DNA of 64,000 nt from DATFJT01 sp965230755 (GTDB lineage Bacteria > Bacteroidota > Bacteroidia > Chitinophagales > Saprospiraceae): positions 1 to 64,000 of the forward strand of contig CBDDLT010000012.1 in NCBI GenBank assembly GCA_965230755.1. Direction: 5' to 3'. Both the position numbers and the translations under genes were made by a program. Under the pieces are notes generated by a model. The model was not told the DNA's origin and searched no databases. It saw only the letters and a program-made list of their open reading frames with translations. Below, in pieces: positions 43,088 to 52,270 of this stretch (positions within the stretch are counted from its first letter, which is position 1; the number at the start of each line of letters is the position of its first letter).

Positions 43088-44395
43088 GTGGAAAAATTAG
43101 ATTCAAAAGGTAGAATTAATGGTTTTTCTAAACTATCTAAACTGAAGAAAATTCAGTGGATTGCAGAAAATTTCTTCAAGGATCCGGAGAGAGTAATCCA
43201 AGAACTATCCAGTTACTGGCATAGAAATGATAAGGAACAGGAAATCATAGATGGTTTCAGTGAAAATACCATCAGTAATTTCATTCTTCCTTATGGTGTC
43301 GCACCCAATTTCCTCATAGATGACAAGTATTACTGCATACCCATGGTAATAGAGGAGTCAAGTGTTGTCGCGGCAGCATCAAGTGCAGCAAAATTCTGGT
43401 CCAAGAGAGGTGGTATTAAAACAGAGATTATTGATACCATTAAAAATGGACAAATCCATTTTTCTTATCCTGGTGATGCTAATGAACTGTTTGAAAAAGA
43501 AGAAAACATTAAGAATCACCTGATCAGGAAATGTAGGGATATCACTGCGAGCATGGAAAAACGAGGTGGAGGGATAATTGATATTAAGTTGAAAGCGGTG
43601 GAAGAGCTTGAGGATACTTATCAAGTTTTTGTACAGTTTGAAACCTGTGATTCTATGGGAGCGAATTTTATTAATTCTGTCCTTGAAAGAATGGCTCGTA
43701 GTCTTAAAGATCTTTTCCCACAATCCAAACCTGAAGTTCTGATGTCGATCTTGTCTAATTACAATCCGGAATGTTTAGTCAAGGCTTATGTTAGTTGTGA
43801 AATTTCGGAGTTGGGTGACTTTGAAGATGGCAGAATTTCTGCATCCGATTTTGCCAGAAGATTTTGTCAAGCCGTTCAAATCGCACGACATGATCCCTAT
43901 CGTGCGGTAACCCATAACAAAGGAATATTTAACGGAGTCGATGCTGTAGTCTTGGCTACGGCCAATGACTTTCGAGCAATAGAAGCTGCCGGTCATGCCT
44001 ATGCCTGCAGAGATGGCAGCTATAGAAGTTTGTCCAACTGCAGTATTGAAAATGGTATTTTTTATTTCGAATTGACCCTCCCGCTTGCGCTTGGCACAGT
44101 AGGTGGATTGACAAAGCTTCATCCAATGGCCAAAAAGTCATTGGAGCTGCTTGGAAATCCTTCGAGTAGAGAATTGATGTCTATCGTGGCATCGACAGGC
44201 CTTGCTCAAAATTTTGCCGCCTTGAGATCACTGGTAACCTCTGGTATTCAAAAAGGTCATATGAAAATGCATCTAAAAAATATTGTCCAACAACTGGGAA
44301 TTCCAGATCAGTACCACGAAAAGGTATCTGCATACTTTGAGAATAAAGTAATCTCATTCAGTGCGGTAAAATCCTATTATAAGGAATTGCTCTAA
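43088..44395 (+). CDS. Hydroxymethylglutaryl-CoA reductase (class II-like)
   Basis: Converts HMG-CoA to mevalonate (or the reverse). 435 residues from a GTG, similar to class II enzymes in length and motifs: IEESSVVAAASSAAKFWSKRGG with the catalytic Glu, the VLATANDFRAIEAAGHAYACRDGSYRS segment corresponding to the catalytic Lys/Asp area, and the C-terminal GIQKGHMKMHLKNI with the conserved His. The setting between fni and a GHMP kinase points to biosynthetic use in the mevalonate route. Cofactor preference (NADH or NADPH) is not readable. Confidence 0.92.
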   Translation: MEKLDSKGRINGFSKLSKLKKIQWIAENFFKDPERVIQELSSYWHRNDKEQEIIDGFSENTISNFILPYGVAPNFLIDDKYYCIPMVIEESSVVAAASSAAKFWSKRGGIKTEIIDTIKNGQIHFSYPGDANELFEKEENIKNHLIRKCRDITASMEKRGGGIIDIKLKAVEELEDTYQVFVQFETCDSMGANFINSVLERMARSLKDLFPQSKPEVLMSILSNYNPECLVKAYVSCEISELGDFEDGRISASDFARRFCQAVQIARHDPYRAVTHNKGIFNGVDAVVLATANDFRAIEAAGHAYACRDGSYRSLSNCSIENGIFYFELTLPLALGTVGGLTKLHPMAKKSLELLGNPSSRELMSIVASTGLAQNFAALRSLVTSGIQKGHMKMHLKNIVQQLGIPDQYHEKVSAYFENKVISFSAVKSYYKELL

Positions 44396-45300
44396 TGGAA
44401 TACTTTAAATCCAATGGCAAACTACTCCTGACAGGAGAGTATCTTGTTTTAAAAGGTGCTCAGTCTCTAGCACTTCCATTAAAATACGGTCAAACCATGC
44501 AGGTTTCTGATTCCCATAGATCGTCCATAGAGTGGAGCAGTTGCAGTTTGGACGGGCAAATATGGTTTGAAGCAATGTGGGATACGCAGTCAGGTACAAT
44601 TCGTTGTAGTCAAACAGAAATTGGTGAAAGATTAGGCCAATTGCTCACGTTGGCCTTCGAACATGCGGACAAAAGTCTGGGATCTCAAGGATACAAAGTC
44701 GAAACAAAACTGGAGTTCGAAAGAAGCTGGGGATGGGGAAGTAGTTCGACACTCATTGATCTCATAGCCCAATGGCTGGATATTGACCCCTTCTATTTGG
44801 CAAAGAAATCTTTCGGTGGTAGTGGTTATGATATAGCATGTGCAAGAAGCTCTGGCCCTATACTCTACGACCTTAAGGATAAAAAACCCAGTTATCGTAG
44901 AGTGACATTCGACCCTAGTTTTAAAGATCAAATCTATTTCGTTCATTTAGGAATAAAGAGGGATACTCGAAAGGCCCTGGCTGAGTTTGATCATTCCAAA
45001 ACCTATCATAAGGAAGTGGAGCTATTGAATGAATTTACCACTTCTCTACTATCAGATATTAGTTATGAGGATTTCTGTACTACCATCGTAGATCACGAGG
45101 AGCTTATCTCTGAGATCCTTAAAAAGGAACGTATTGGATTAACGCTATTTGGAGATTTTCAAGGAGTAACTAAATCTCTTGGTGGTTGGGGAGGAGATTT
45201 CATCATGGCTACAAGTAAAGAATCAAGGGAATACGTCATTGACTATTTTAAACAAAAAGGCTATTCCACCATTTTTCACTATAGCGAAATTGTATTGTGA
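44395..45300 (+). CDS. GYDIA-family GHMP kinase (mevalonate pathway)
   Basis: 301 residues. N-terminal KLLLTGEYLVLKGAQSLALPL is the GHMP motif 1. The ATP loop is WGWGSSSTLIDLIAQWL (Gly/Ser-rich motif 2). SFGGSGYDIACARSSGPILY carries the GYDIA signature that names the family, and KSLGGWGGDFIMAT is motif 3. It probably phosphorylates mevalonate or phosphomevalonate, as its start overlaps the HMG-CoA reductase stop (TAATG). Which of the two steps it performs cannot be decided from sequence. Confidence 0.88.
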   Translation: MEYFKSNGKLLLTGEYLVLKGAQSLALPLKYGQTMQVSDSHRSSIEWSSCSLDGQIWFEAMWDTQSGTIRCSQTEIGERLGQLLTLAFEHADKSLGSQGYKVETKLEFERSWGWGSSSTLIDLIAQWLDIDPFYLAKKSFGGSGYDIACARSSGPILYDLKDKKPSYRRVTFDPSFKDQIYFVHLGIKRDTRKALAEFDHSKTYHKEVELLNEFTTSLLSDISYEDFCTTIVDHEELISEILKKERIGLTLFGDFQGVTKSLGGWGGDFIMATSKESREYVIDYFKQKGYSTIFHYSEIVL

Positions 45301-46007
45301 TGAATTCGAGATGGGTAGATTCAAAGGTGGTTGATATAGTAGAAGAAACTGATTCGGTAAGAAGAATATTTTTAGAATACGATGAAGCATTCGACTTTAA
45401 GGCTGGGCAATTTATAGTTACCGATCTGCCTATTCACGAAAAACGTACTCAGCGCTGGAGAAGTTATTCCATTGCCAATGATTATAATAAAGATGGATTT
45501 ATCGAACTCTGTGTGGTTCATTTAAAAGGAGGACTTGGTTCCGGGTATCTTTGTAAAGAATTGAAAATAGGAGATCAAATAACACACAAAAGACCTCAGG
45601 GAGGATTTGTACTCCCCAAGAATTCAACCAGAAATATGACCTGGATATGCACTGGGACAGGTATCGCTCCTTTTAGAAGTATGTTGCACGAATTAATTCG
45701 TGAAGAAAAATTCGATCAATCTATTCATTTGATTTTTGGTACTCGAAAAGAAAGTGATATTTTGTACAGAAAAGAAATGGAAGATTTTCAAGAAAAATTT
45801 TCCTGGTTTAATTATAGCGTAGCACTAAGCAGAGAGCCCAACTGGCCTCACTATGGCTATGTTCACCCCCTCTATGAAAACCTCAGTTCCAAAGAGGATT
45901 TATTCTACTTATGCGGCTGGCCAGTCGTGGTGGATGAACGCTTCTTAAGACTTACTGAGAAAATGGATGTCCCGAAAGATCAGATCCGATTTGAATTTTA
46001 TGGATAA
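45300..46007 (+). CDS. Ferredoxin-NADP reductase-type FAD oxidoreductase
   Basis: 235 residues from the ATG at 45300 (TGATG overlap with the kinase stop). N-terminal FAD-binding barrel with the RWRSYSIAND motif (RxYS-type flavin site) and GSGYLCKELKIGD. C-terminal NAD(P)-binding domain with WICTGTGIAPFRSMLHEL, IFGTRKESDILYRKEM and YLCGWPVVVD, ending FEFYG where the terminal aromatic stacks on flavin. It lacks a [2Fe-2S] domain. Electrons may serve the isoprenoid cluster (for example the flavin of Fni) or a ferredoxin; that link rests only on position. Confidence 0.88.
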   Translation: MNSRWVDSKVVDIVEETDSVRRIFLEYDEAFDFKAGQFIVTDLPIHEKRTQRWRSYSIANDYNKDGFIELCVVHLKGGLGSGYLCKELKIGDQITHKRPQGGFVLPKNSTRNMTWICTGTGIAPFRSMLHELIREEKFDQSIHLIFGTRKESDILYRKEMEDFQEKFSWFNYSVALSREPNWPHYGYVHPLYENLSSKEDLFYLCGWPVVVDERFLRLTEKMDVPKDQIRFEFYG

Positions 46008-46051
46008 TTTTTTTCTTTTCAGGCAACGTTTTGAAGTTTCACTGAATCTGA

Positions 46052-46079
46052 TTGTTCTAAAGGGGTTATGATAACTTTG
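46052..46079 (+). promoter_or_regulatory. Primary-sigma promoter before the third ECF sigma gene
   Basis: TTG (46052-46054), a 17-base spacer, TAACTTTG (46072-46079), a perfect TAnnTTTG box. It leaves a leader of about 30-45 bases before the sigma start. Confidence 0.6.
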
Positions 46080-46117
46080 CTTTATTTAGGAACAGAAGGG
46101 TTTTTGTAGAGAATGAA

Positions 46118-46666
46118 TTGATAACCTCTGTGGAAGAAAAAGACCTTATTCTCGGTTGTATTGCAGGTGATAAGGCTTGTGAAAAAGAGCTGTTTCATCG
46201 CTTTGCCGGCAAAATGTTGTCGGTTTGTATGAGATATATGGGCAGTTATGAGAGGGCTGAAGATATTGTTCAAGAAGGATTCATTAAAGTTTTTGGTTCT
46301 TTGAACAAATTCAATTTCGAAGGTTCTTTTGAAGGTTATATTCGAAGGATAATGATCAATACTGCTTTAAGAGAATTGAGTAGGTTCAGAAATCAAAAAG
46401 AATCTTTTGGCTACGAATACGATAATGATTCGGCTGATTTCCCGGACGCAATTTCAAGAATGACTGTTGAAGAAATTCAAGTCCTTATTGATCAATTGCC
46501 ACAAGGCTACCGACTGGTTTTCAATCTCTACGTGATCGATGGATTTTCCCATCAGGAAATTGCTGAAAAATTAAACATCGCTGTCAGTACTTCCAGATCA
46601 CAATTGGTAAAAGCGCGCAAGCAACTACAGGGTATGATTAATAAACTAGAAAAAACACGAACATGA
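46118..46666 (+). CDS. ECF-type RNA polymerase sigma factor (sigma-3)
   Basis: 182 residues from the TTG at 46118, or 177 from the GTG at 46133 (MEEKDLILGCIAGD), which aligns better with typical ECF starts. Region 2: MLSVCMRYMGSYERAEDIVQEGFIKVFGSLNKFNFEGSFEGYIRRIMINTALRELS. Region 4 about 125-175: LPQGYRLVFNLYVIDGFSHQEIAEKLNIAVSTSRSQLVKARKQL. This is the common Bacteroidota RpoE-like type and differs from sigma-1 and sigma-2, which have a basic YIKK/YVKK recognition end. The stop overlaps the next gene by 4 bases, so the downstream membrane protein is its likely anti-sigma. Confidence 0.93.
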   Translation: MITSVEEKDLILGCIAGDKACEKELFHRFAGKMLSVCMRYMGSYERAEDIVQEGFIKVFGSLNKFNFEGSFEGYIRRIMINTALRELSRFRNQKESFGYEYDNDSADFPDAISRMTVEEIQVLIDQLPQGYRLVFNLYVIDGFSHQEIAEKLNIAVSTSRSQLVKARKQLQGMINKLEKTRT

Positions 46667-48114
46667 GTCAGGACGGACTCCGAGATTTTGATAAGTTGAT
46701 ACGGAACAAGTTTTCCGATCACGAGCTCGTGCCTAAAGATGACCTGTGGGAAAGACTGGAACAACGCCGTTCTTCTGAGAAAAAATCAGATCGTAAAAAA
46801 CTCGTTCTCCTTGTTCTATTATTCTCGTTCATGGGACTGGGCGGATTGTATTATACGTTATCTCCGGACAATGAGCTTTCTTCAGATCAATTGAATAAAG
46901 ATTCGATTGAAAAACAAGATGTCATTCAGCAAGAGAATGATATCGAGAAGTCTTCCGGAGAAACTCAAGATGCTGTTTCACTTAACGCTGAATTGGATCT
47001 ACAATCCGAAAATGAACAAAATATAAGTTTAAATACTCAGCAAAGAGATGATAGCGGTCAAAATATAGCAGTTGTCACAAATCGTTCTAGTGCTAGCTCC
47101 GGTAATAATGTAATTCGAAGAGATGAGATTGAAACTTCGAGTAAGCAGGGGTCAGTTATAGGTCTTTCCGCAAGGGAAAAATCAGAAGGTCTCAATGACT
47201 TGTTGCAGGACGAAAATATTCAATTAGATAAAAGTGCGATCTCTGAGGAGCACCAGCTTACTGGTCAAAGAAAATTGGCATTTGATGCACTGGAGACTAT
47301 CTCAGTTACGGAAGGTGTATTAGGTCCTGACAGAAAACAAATCAATTGTCCAGTATTCAAGATAGACCAAAAAACAAATAGCATTACGGTTGAATTCGGA
47401 CTAGGGCCTGCTCTCTCTTTCCACAATCTATCTTCTAATACTGACGATAGCGAGTATCTACAAGTAAGAAGCGAAACAGAAGAGGCGCTGGTACATTATG
47501 GAATGAGCGCGAGAGTTAAAAAAGAATGGAGCAATAATTTGACCTTAGGTGTAGGTATCAATGCTACGGTATTTAATTACAGATATCGCTTTGTAAACAG
47601 CATGGAAACCAGAACTACAGTTATTACAATTGATACACTTTACACTCCACAAGGACAACATATAACAGTGGATACACTCAATAGAATCGAGTACGGTATC
47701 TACGAAAAGAAAAGCTTTAATAAACATAGGTTGATAAGTTTCCCGGTTTCTTTGGGGTATTCCTTCAAAATGGACGATTATTTCATAGAGCCTTATGGTG
47801 GAGTAACCTTAAATTGGAGACAATTCACTTCCGGAGATATTTCTTCCATTGATGATTTGCGACCAAGAAGTATTGATTCCGAAAGTAGAGACGCTTTGGT
47901 TTATAAGAACAACTTGGGGATATTATATCACGTAGGATTGACGGTTGGTAAAAGCGTGAATGAAAGACTTTCCATTTTCTTCCAACCCGAATTTCACAAA
48001 GTCTTGGAGCCGATTTCCAAGGAGAATTATCCCGTTACGGAAGAGAGAGATTGGGTTAATTTCAATCTCGGTGTGAAGTATAAAATATGGCAAAGAAAAC
48101 ACGTAGCTCGATGA
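46663..48114 (+). CDS. Anti-sigma-like anchor fused to an outer-membrane beta-barrel domain
   Basis: 483 residues. Residues 1-45 are a charged cytoplasmic-type segment (DFDKLIRNKFSDHELVPKDDLWERLEQRR). A transmembrane helix lies at about 47-65. Residues about 70-225 form a low-complexity polar linker rich in Gln/Asn/Ser/Glu. The C-terminal about 240 residues are a PorT-like beta-barrel (VEFGLGPALSFHNL, LTLGVGINATVFNYRYRF, FMDDYFIEPYGGVTLNWRQF, ending VNFNLGVKYKIW). The layout could span inner membrane, periplasm and outer membrane in one chain. The 4-base overlaps with both neighbours suggest a three-gene operon. Anti-sigma function is inferred from position. Confidence 0.75.
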   Translation: MSQDGLRDFDKLIRNKFSDHELVPKDDLWERLEQRRSSEKKSDRKKLVLLVLLFSFMGLGGLYYTLSPDNELSSDQLNKDSIEKQDVIQQENDIEKSSGETQDAVSLNAELDLQSENEQNISLNTQQRDDSGQNIAVVTNRSSASSGNNVIRRDEIETSSKQGSVIGLSAREKSEGLNDLLQDENIQLDKSAISEEHQLTGQRKLAFDALETISVTEGVLGPDRKQINCPVFKIDQKTNSITVEFGLGPALSFHNLSSNTDDSEYLQVRSETEEALVHYGMSARVKKEWSNNLTLGVGINATVFNYRYRFVNSMETRTTVITIDTLYTPQGQHITVDTLNRIEYGIYEKKSFNKHRLISFPVSLGYSFKMDDYFIEPYGGVTLNWRQFTSGDISSIDDLRPRSIDSESRDALVYKNNLGILYHVGLTVGKSVNERLSIFFQPEFHKVLEPISKENYPVTEERDWVNFNLGVKYKIWQRKHVAR

Positions 48115-49118
48115 AGGAATTCTTACATATCATTTTAGTGCTGGCAGTGGCTGTCTTTATTTCTTCCTGCGATAGAAGTGAAGATAATTTTACTGTGGTT
48201 GATGGTAATGAGTATTACTCTGAGGATAGCAATATTGAGACTTTGCTCAGAGAAATTAACCCACAGGAAGAAATTTTGCATTTCTCCTATAAGAATGACC
48301 AGGTACAACCTTATGACCAGCAATTAGATCTAGGGGCCTTTACCGATAGAATATTGTTTGAGTTGACCCCGCTTAGCTTTGAAGATCGTTTTGGTGATGT
48401 ATATAGAGGCAAAGTTGAGGTATATATCGAATATGCGAACAAATCAAAAGATTATTTGAGAAGAGGGTTTAATACCCAATATGAGGACATGAGTTTGTTG
48501 CAATTTGATTTTGCCTTGAGAATGATTTTTACGGATGATAAAGGATATAGATTAAACCTGCGAGAACCAGGTTTGGAAATCTCACTGATTTCAACAGGAG
48601 ATTTTATCGCTGAAGATATTTTTACGCTGAAGGATCCTGATAGCGGTTGGCCTTATATCTGGAAAGATCATCCGTTAAAAGATGAATTCAATGCGTCAAC
48701 TACCATTGTGACCGAGGGAGGTAATGAATTTATTCAGTATGACTTTATTATGAAGGACAATCAGTGGGTTGCATTCGGTAAAATGTCAGAATCTGAATAC
48801 AGGGAAGAGCTTTGCGTAGAAATCAATAATTCAGAAGAAACCCTTGCAGATGAAGAAAAAACGATGGCTTTTGCCGTCGTAAATAATACTTCCGGTGTTG
48901 AAATTGTTCAGTTTCGATTTGACGAAGGATCAAGTTCGTTTTGTACTGTTACTTATCCTAAAGAGCAAATTTCAAGAATAGTAATATGTTCTATGAGCAA
49001 TTATGTGGATTACTTCTATCATGAAAGTTTTTTTCAAGACAAATCGTCTGAAAATATCGTGATTCAACACGACGAAGTGGAATTGGAAACGCTTATCGAA
49101 AGTCTTTCTTCGATTTAA
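48111..49118 (+). CDS. Lipoprotein of unknown function, third gene of the sigma-3 operon
   Basis: 335 residues from the ATG at 48111, which overlaps the preceding stop as ATGA. An upstream start at 48087 would put eight polar residues before the signal. The signal peptide ends at the lipobox FISSC (Cys about 20). The mature region is rich in acidic and aromatic residues with beta-strand character (DFALRMIFTDDKGYRLNLREPGLEISLISTGDF) and no recognised domain. It is followed by a strong terminator. It may be the envelope sensor or effector of the sigma-3 unit; this is inference from linkage only. Confidence 0.7.
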   Translation: MKEFLHIILVLAVAVFISSCDRSEDNFTVVDGNEYYSEDSNIETLLREINPQEEILHFSYKNDQVQPYDQQLDLGAFTDRILFELTPLSFEDRFGDVYRGKVEVYIEYANKSKDYLRRGFNTQYEDMSLLQFDFALRMIFTDDKGYRLNLREPGLEISLISTGDFIAEDIFTLKDPDSGWPYIWKDHPLKDEFNASTTIVTEGGNEFIQYDFIMKDNQWVAFGKMSESEYREELCVEINNSEETLADEEKTMAFAVVNNTSGVEIVQFRFDEGSSSFCTVTYPKEQISRIVICSMSNYVDYFYHESFFQDKSSENIVIQHDEVELETLIESLSSI

Positions 49119-49148
49119 GTTATATATTTGTTTAACAATATTGGATTG

Positions 49149-49182
49149 AGCCATTCTGAACTTCTCAGAATGGCTTTTGTTA
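49149..49182 (+). terminator. Rho-independent terminator of the sigma-3 operon
   Basis: A perfect 11-bp stem (AGCCATTCTGA 49149-49159, complement 49165-49175) with a 5-base loop, followed by TTTGTT. It lies 31 bases after the lipoprotein stop. Confidence 0.88.
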
Positions 49183-49208
49183 TGAAAGTAAAATTTATTG
49201 TTTAGGCT

Positions 49209-49817
49209 ATGAATCAATCAACAAAAAGAGCGATACTTATCTATACGGAGGACACTCCAAATCCGGAAACGATAAAATATGTGACCAATAGCATTCTTTA
49301 TCAAGGAACGGCAGATTTTAATACCAAGGAACTGGCAGAACAATTCTCGCCGCTTGCTACTCATTTATATCAGCTACCTTATGTGAAGTCTGTCTATATC
49401 AGTCAAAATTTTGTTTCTATTACCAAAGAATTCAATTTTAGCTGGGAAGACATCATGCTAAAACTTAAGGAAGAAATTAAGAACTATATTTCTGAAGGTA
49501 AAGAAATAGTATCGGAGAGCTTCCAGGACTATGTGCGAGAAAAAGAGGAAGATCAGGTACAACAGCAGTACACTGGTGATGACAAGGAAATCGTACTAAA
49601 GATTAAAGAACTGATAGAAAAATATGTCAAACCAGCTGTTGAAATGGATGGTGGAAACATAGAATTCCACTCTTGGGATAATGGCAAGGTTACCGTCCTT
49701 ATGCAGGGTTCTTGTTCAGGTTGTCCATCCAGTACGGTAACGCTGAAATCCGGGATTGAAGGTATGTTAAAAAGAATGGTCCCCGAAGTTGAAGAGGTCA
49801 TCTCTGTAGCAGGATAA
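49209..49817 (+). CDS. Nfu-type iron-sulfur cluster scaffold/carrier
   Basis: 202 residues. N-terminal Nfu_N domain (about 8-95: YTEDTPNPETIKYVTNSILY and VYISQNFVSITKEF). C-terminal NifU domain (about 125-200: YVKPAVEMDGGNIEFHSWDNGKVTVLMQGSCSGCPSSTVTLKSGIE) with the CxxC motif that binds a [4Fe-4S] cluster. Such proteins deliver clusters to apo-enzymes. It precedes an inositol phosphatase by 7 bases and nadB, so it may be co-transcribed with them; the quinolinate synthase NadA, a cluster client, is not in the window. Confidence 0.93.
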   Translation: MNQSTKRAILIYTEDTPNPETIKYVTNSILYQGTADFNTKELAEQFSPLATHLYQLPYVKSVYISQNFVSITKEFNFSWEDIMLKLKEEIKNYISEGKEIVSESFQDYVREKEEDQVQQQYTGDDKEIVLKIKELIEKYVKPAVEMDGGNIEFHSWDNGKVTVLMQGSCSGCPSSTVTLKSGIEGMLKRMVPEVEEVISVAG

Positions 49818-49824
49818 GTATTCA

Positions 49825-50625
49825 ATGATTCCCGATATCTCATCTTCTGATATTCTTCAACTTTGCCATAAAGTTGGAGAATTCATGTTGAATGAGTCAC
49901 GGAAATTTACCAGCCAGGATATTCACACAAAAGATAACAATACCCTTGTATCTTATGTCGATCTTAAGTCTGAAGAGATGCTCGTTGAAGGGCTTAAATA
50001 TATATACCCTCAAGCTAGAGTCCTGGCAGAAGAAGGTACTTCATCATTTTCTTCTAACTCTCCTGCCCAATGGATTATAGATCCTCTGGATGGCACCACC
50101 AATTACCTTTTTAAGCTACCGTGCTTCTGTATAAATATTGCATTCGAGTTTGAACAAGAACTTTATTACGCCTTTACTTATCATGTTAGCTCCAAGAATT
50201 TTTACTGGGCGAAAAAGGGTATGGGATCATTCAAGAACGAAACTAGACTGCTTCCTACTAGCCAAAATGATTTTAGCAAAGGCCTCTATGCCACGGGATT
50301 CCCTAAAAAGTTCGATTTTGATTTATCTTCATACATGAATATGCTTGAAGAATTCATAAGAAAAACCAGGGGAATAAGAAGGCTCGGTTCAGCCGCCTTA
50401 GACCTAGCCTATCTTTGTGAAGGCATATTTTCAGGATTTTATGAACGATCACTTCAACCATGGGATATAGCCCCAGGCGTTTTATTGGCCAGAGAATCAG
50501 GTTTAAAAGTCACAGATTTCTATGGAGAACAGAATATGCTCCAAAATGGAAGTATAGTCGCCGCTCATCCCGACATACATCCTGTTATGATGGAAATCAT
50601 TCACCGCAACACTGAGCAATTATGA
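49825..50625 (+). CDS. Inositol monophosphatase-family phosphatase
   Basis: 266 residues with the complete Mg2+/phosphatase motif set: LAEEGTSSF (Glu of motif A), WIIDPLDGTTNYLFKLPCFCINIAFE (the DPLDGT motif B) and the LGSAALDLAYLCEGIFSGFYERSLQPWDIAPGVLLARESG motif with WD. Related enzymes dephosphorylate inositol-1-phosphate, 3'-phosphoadenosine-5'-phosphate or fructose bisphosphate. The Bacteroidota copy is usually annotated as inositol monophosphatase without proof. Its end overlaps nadB by 4 bases. Confidence 0.9.
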   Translation: MIPDISSSDILQLCHKVGEFMLNESRKFTSQDIHTKDNNTLVSYVDLKSEEMLVEGLKYIYPQARVLAEEGTSSFSSNSPAQWIIDPLDGTTNYLFKLPCFCINIAFEFEQELYYAFTYHVSSKNFYWAKKGMGSFKNETRLLPTSQNDFSKGLYATGFPKKFDFDLSSYMNMLEEFIRKTRGIRRLGSAALDLAYLCEGIFSGFYERSLQPWDIAPGVLLARESGLKVTDFYGEQNMLQNGSIVAAHPDIHPVMMEIIHRNTEQL

Positions 50626-52226
50626 AAACAGATATTCTAATTATCGGCTCCGGAATAGCTGGCCTTTCAACTGCTATCTATCTCTCAGAAAAAAAGCCCG
50701 ACTTGCAAATTACGCTGATAGCGAAGAGAAGTTTAAGAGAAAATAATACCATCTACGCTCAAGGAGGAATAGCGGCAGTCTGGAGTGAAGAAGATAGTTT
50801 TGAGGAACACATTAACGATACCAAAATATCTGGTGACGGTTTGTGTAATCACGATATTGTTGAGAAAATTGTCCAACAGGGCCCGGACTGTATTCAGGAC
50901 TTGATAAGATGGGGGACATCCTTTGATCGAGATAAAGAGAACAGGAACGAGTATAACTTGGGTATAGAAGGTGGACATTCTCATCATCGAATATTACATC
51001 ATAAAGATATTACAGGACGCGAGATTCATCGAAGCTTGATCGACCATTTGGAAGGCCTTAAAAACGTTGAGTTGTTGGAGAATTTGTTTGCAGTTGACCT
51101 ACTTACTCAACATCACCTGGGAAGAAATATTACGAGGCTAAGCCCTAATATCGAATGTTACGGCGCCTATGTAATGAATGCCAAAAACAAATCCATCAGT
51201 AAATGCCTGGCCAAATTTACAGTATTGGCAACGGGTGGTACCGGAGAATGCTATAAATCATCTACCAATCCAATTACAGCGACAGGAGACGGGATAGCTA
51301 TGGCATATAGAGCCAAGGGTAGAATTGCCAATATGGAATTCATTCAATTTCATCCTACCAGTCTGTATCGCCTGGACCAAGAAGGTCCCTCGTTTTTGAT
51401 ATCTGAAGCCGTAAGAGGAATGGGAGCTGAGTTGGTCGATCATAAGGGTAGAGCCTTTATGAAGAAATACGATGAGAGAGGTAGTCTTGCGCCAAGGGAT
51501 ATTGTTGCCCGGGCCATAGATAATGAGATGAACAAACTGGGAATTGATCATGTATATCTGGATTGTAGTCATCTTAATCGAGAGGATTTCCAAGATCATT
51601 TTCCCAATATAATTGATCATTGCAAGTCCCTCAATATTGATCCTATTAATGAAGCCATACCTGTGGTACCAGCAGCTCATTATTGTTGTGGAGGCATTGT
51701 TGTAGACGAATTTGGACACTCGTCCATCAATGGCCTTTACGCCATTGGAGAGTGCAGTTTTACCGGTCTTCACGGTGCGAATAGATTAGCTTCGAACTCC
51801 TTACTTGAGGCATTGGTCTATGCGAAAAATTCTACCGAGCATATATTGGACAATATTGATCGACGAGAATGGAGAGATGAAATCCCGGAGTGGGACGCCA
51901 AAAGTACCAGTGATGCCAAAGAAAAAGTTCTATTGACTCAAAGCTTAAAGGAACTCAAAGAAATCATGAGTTTTTATGTTAGAATTGTCCGTTCCGATGT
52001 TCGACTCAAGCGTGCAATGGATCGACTCAACCTGCTCTATATGGAAACAGAAGATCTCTATCGTACCACAGTACTCTCTCCACAGCTTTGTGAGTTGAGA
52101 AATATGATTACCATTGGATATCTTATTACCCGATCAGCCATTCTACGCAAAGAAAGTCGTGGGCTACATTATACTTCCGATTATCTCGGAAAAAACAAGC
52201 AATTCGTAGAGAATACGCTACTTTAA
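50622..52226 (+). CDS. nadB: L-aspartate oxidase
   Basis: Oxidises aspartate to iminoaspartate, the first step of de novo NAD synthesis. 534 residues. FAD-binding IIGSGIAGLSTAIYLSEK at the N-terminus, NTIYAQGGIAAVWSEEDSFEEH, GGHSHHRILHHKDITGREI, FIQFHPTSLY, PAAHYCCGGIVVD and TGLHGANRLASNSLLEALVY. A helical C-terminal domain completes the succinate-dehydrogenase-like fold. The length and motif order fit NadB rather than a fumarate reductase flavoprotein. ATGA overlap with the phosphatase gene. Confidence 0.95.
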   Translation: MKTDILIIGSGIAGLSTAIYLSEKKPDLQITLIAKRSLRENNTIYAQGGIAAVWSEEDSFEEHINDTKISGDGLCNHDIVEKIVQQGPDCIQDLIRWGTSFDRDKENRNEYNLGIEGGHSHHRILHHKDITGREIHRSLIDHLEGLKNVELLENLFAVDLLTQHHLGRNITRLSPNIECYGAYVMNAKNKSISKCLAKFTVLATGGTGECYKSSTNPITATGDGIAMAYRAKGRIANMEFIQFHPTSLYRLDQEGPSFLISEAVRGMGAELVDHKGRAFMKKYDERGSLAPRDIVARAIDNEMNKLGIDHVYLDCSHLNREDFQDHFPNIIDHCKSLNIDPINEAIPVVPAAHYCCGGIVVDEFGHSSINGLYAIGECSFTGLHGANRLASNSLLEALVYAKNSTEHILDNIDRREWRDEIPEWDAKSTSDAKEKVLLTQSLKELKEIMSFYVRIVRSDVRLKRAMDRLNLLYMETEDLYRTTVLSPQLCELRNMITIGYLITRSAILRKESRGLHYTSDYLGKNKQFVENTLL

Positions 52227-52270
52227 ACAGGAATAAACTCTTTACTTAGAGCATACCTTACCAGATAATC

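Noticed and set aside
43906..43912. GGTAACC in the HMG-CoA reductase gene as a further ECF promoter
   Set aside because: No ATA-type -10 box at 16 bases, and it is inside a conserved coding region; the same applies to matches at 25031, 26395, 44233, 49688 and 61433.
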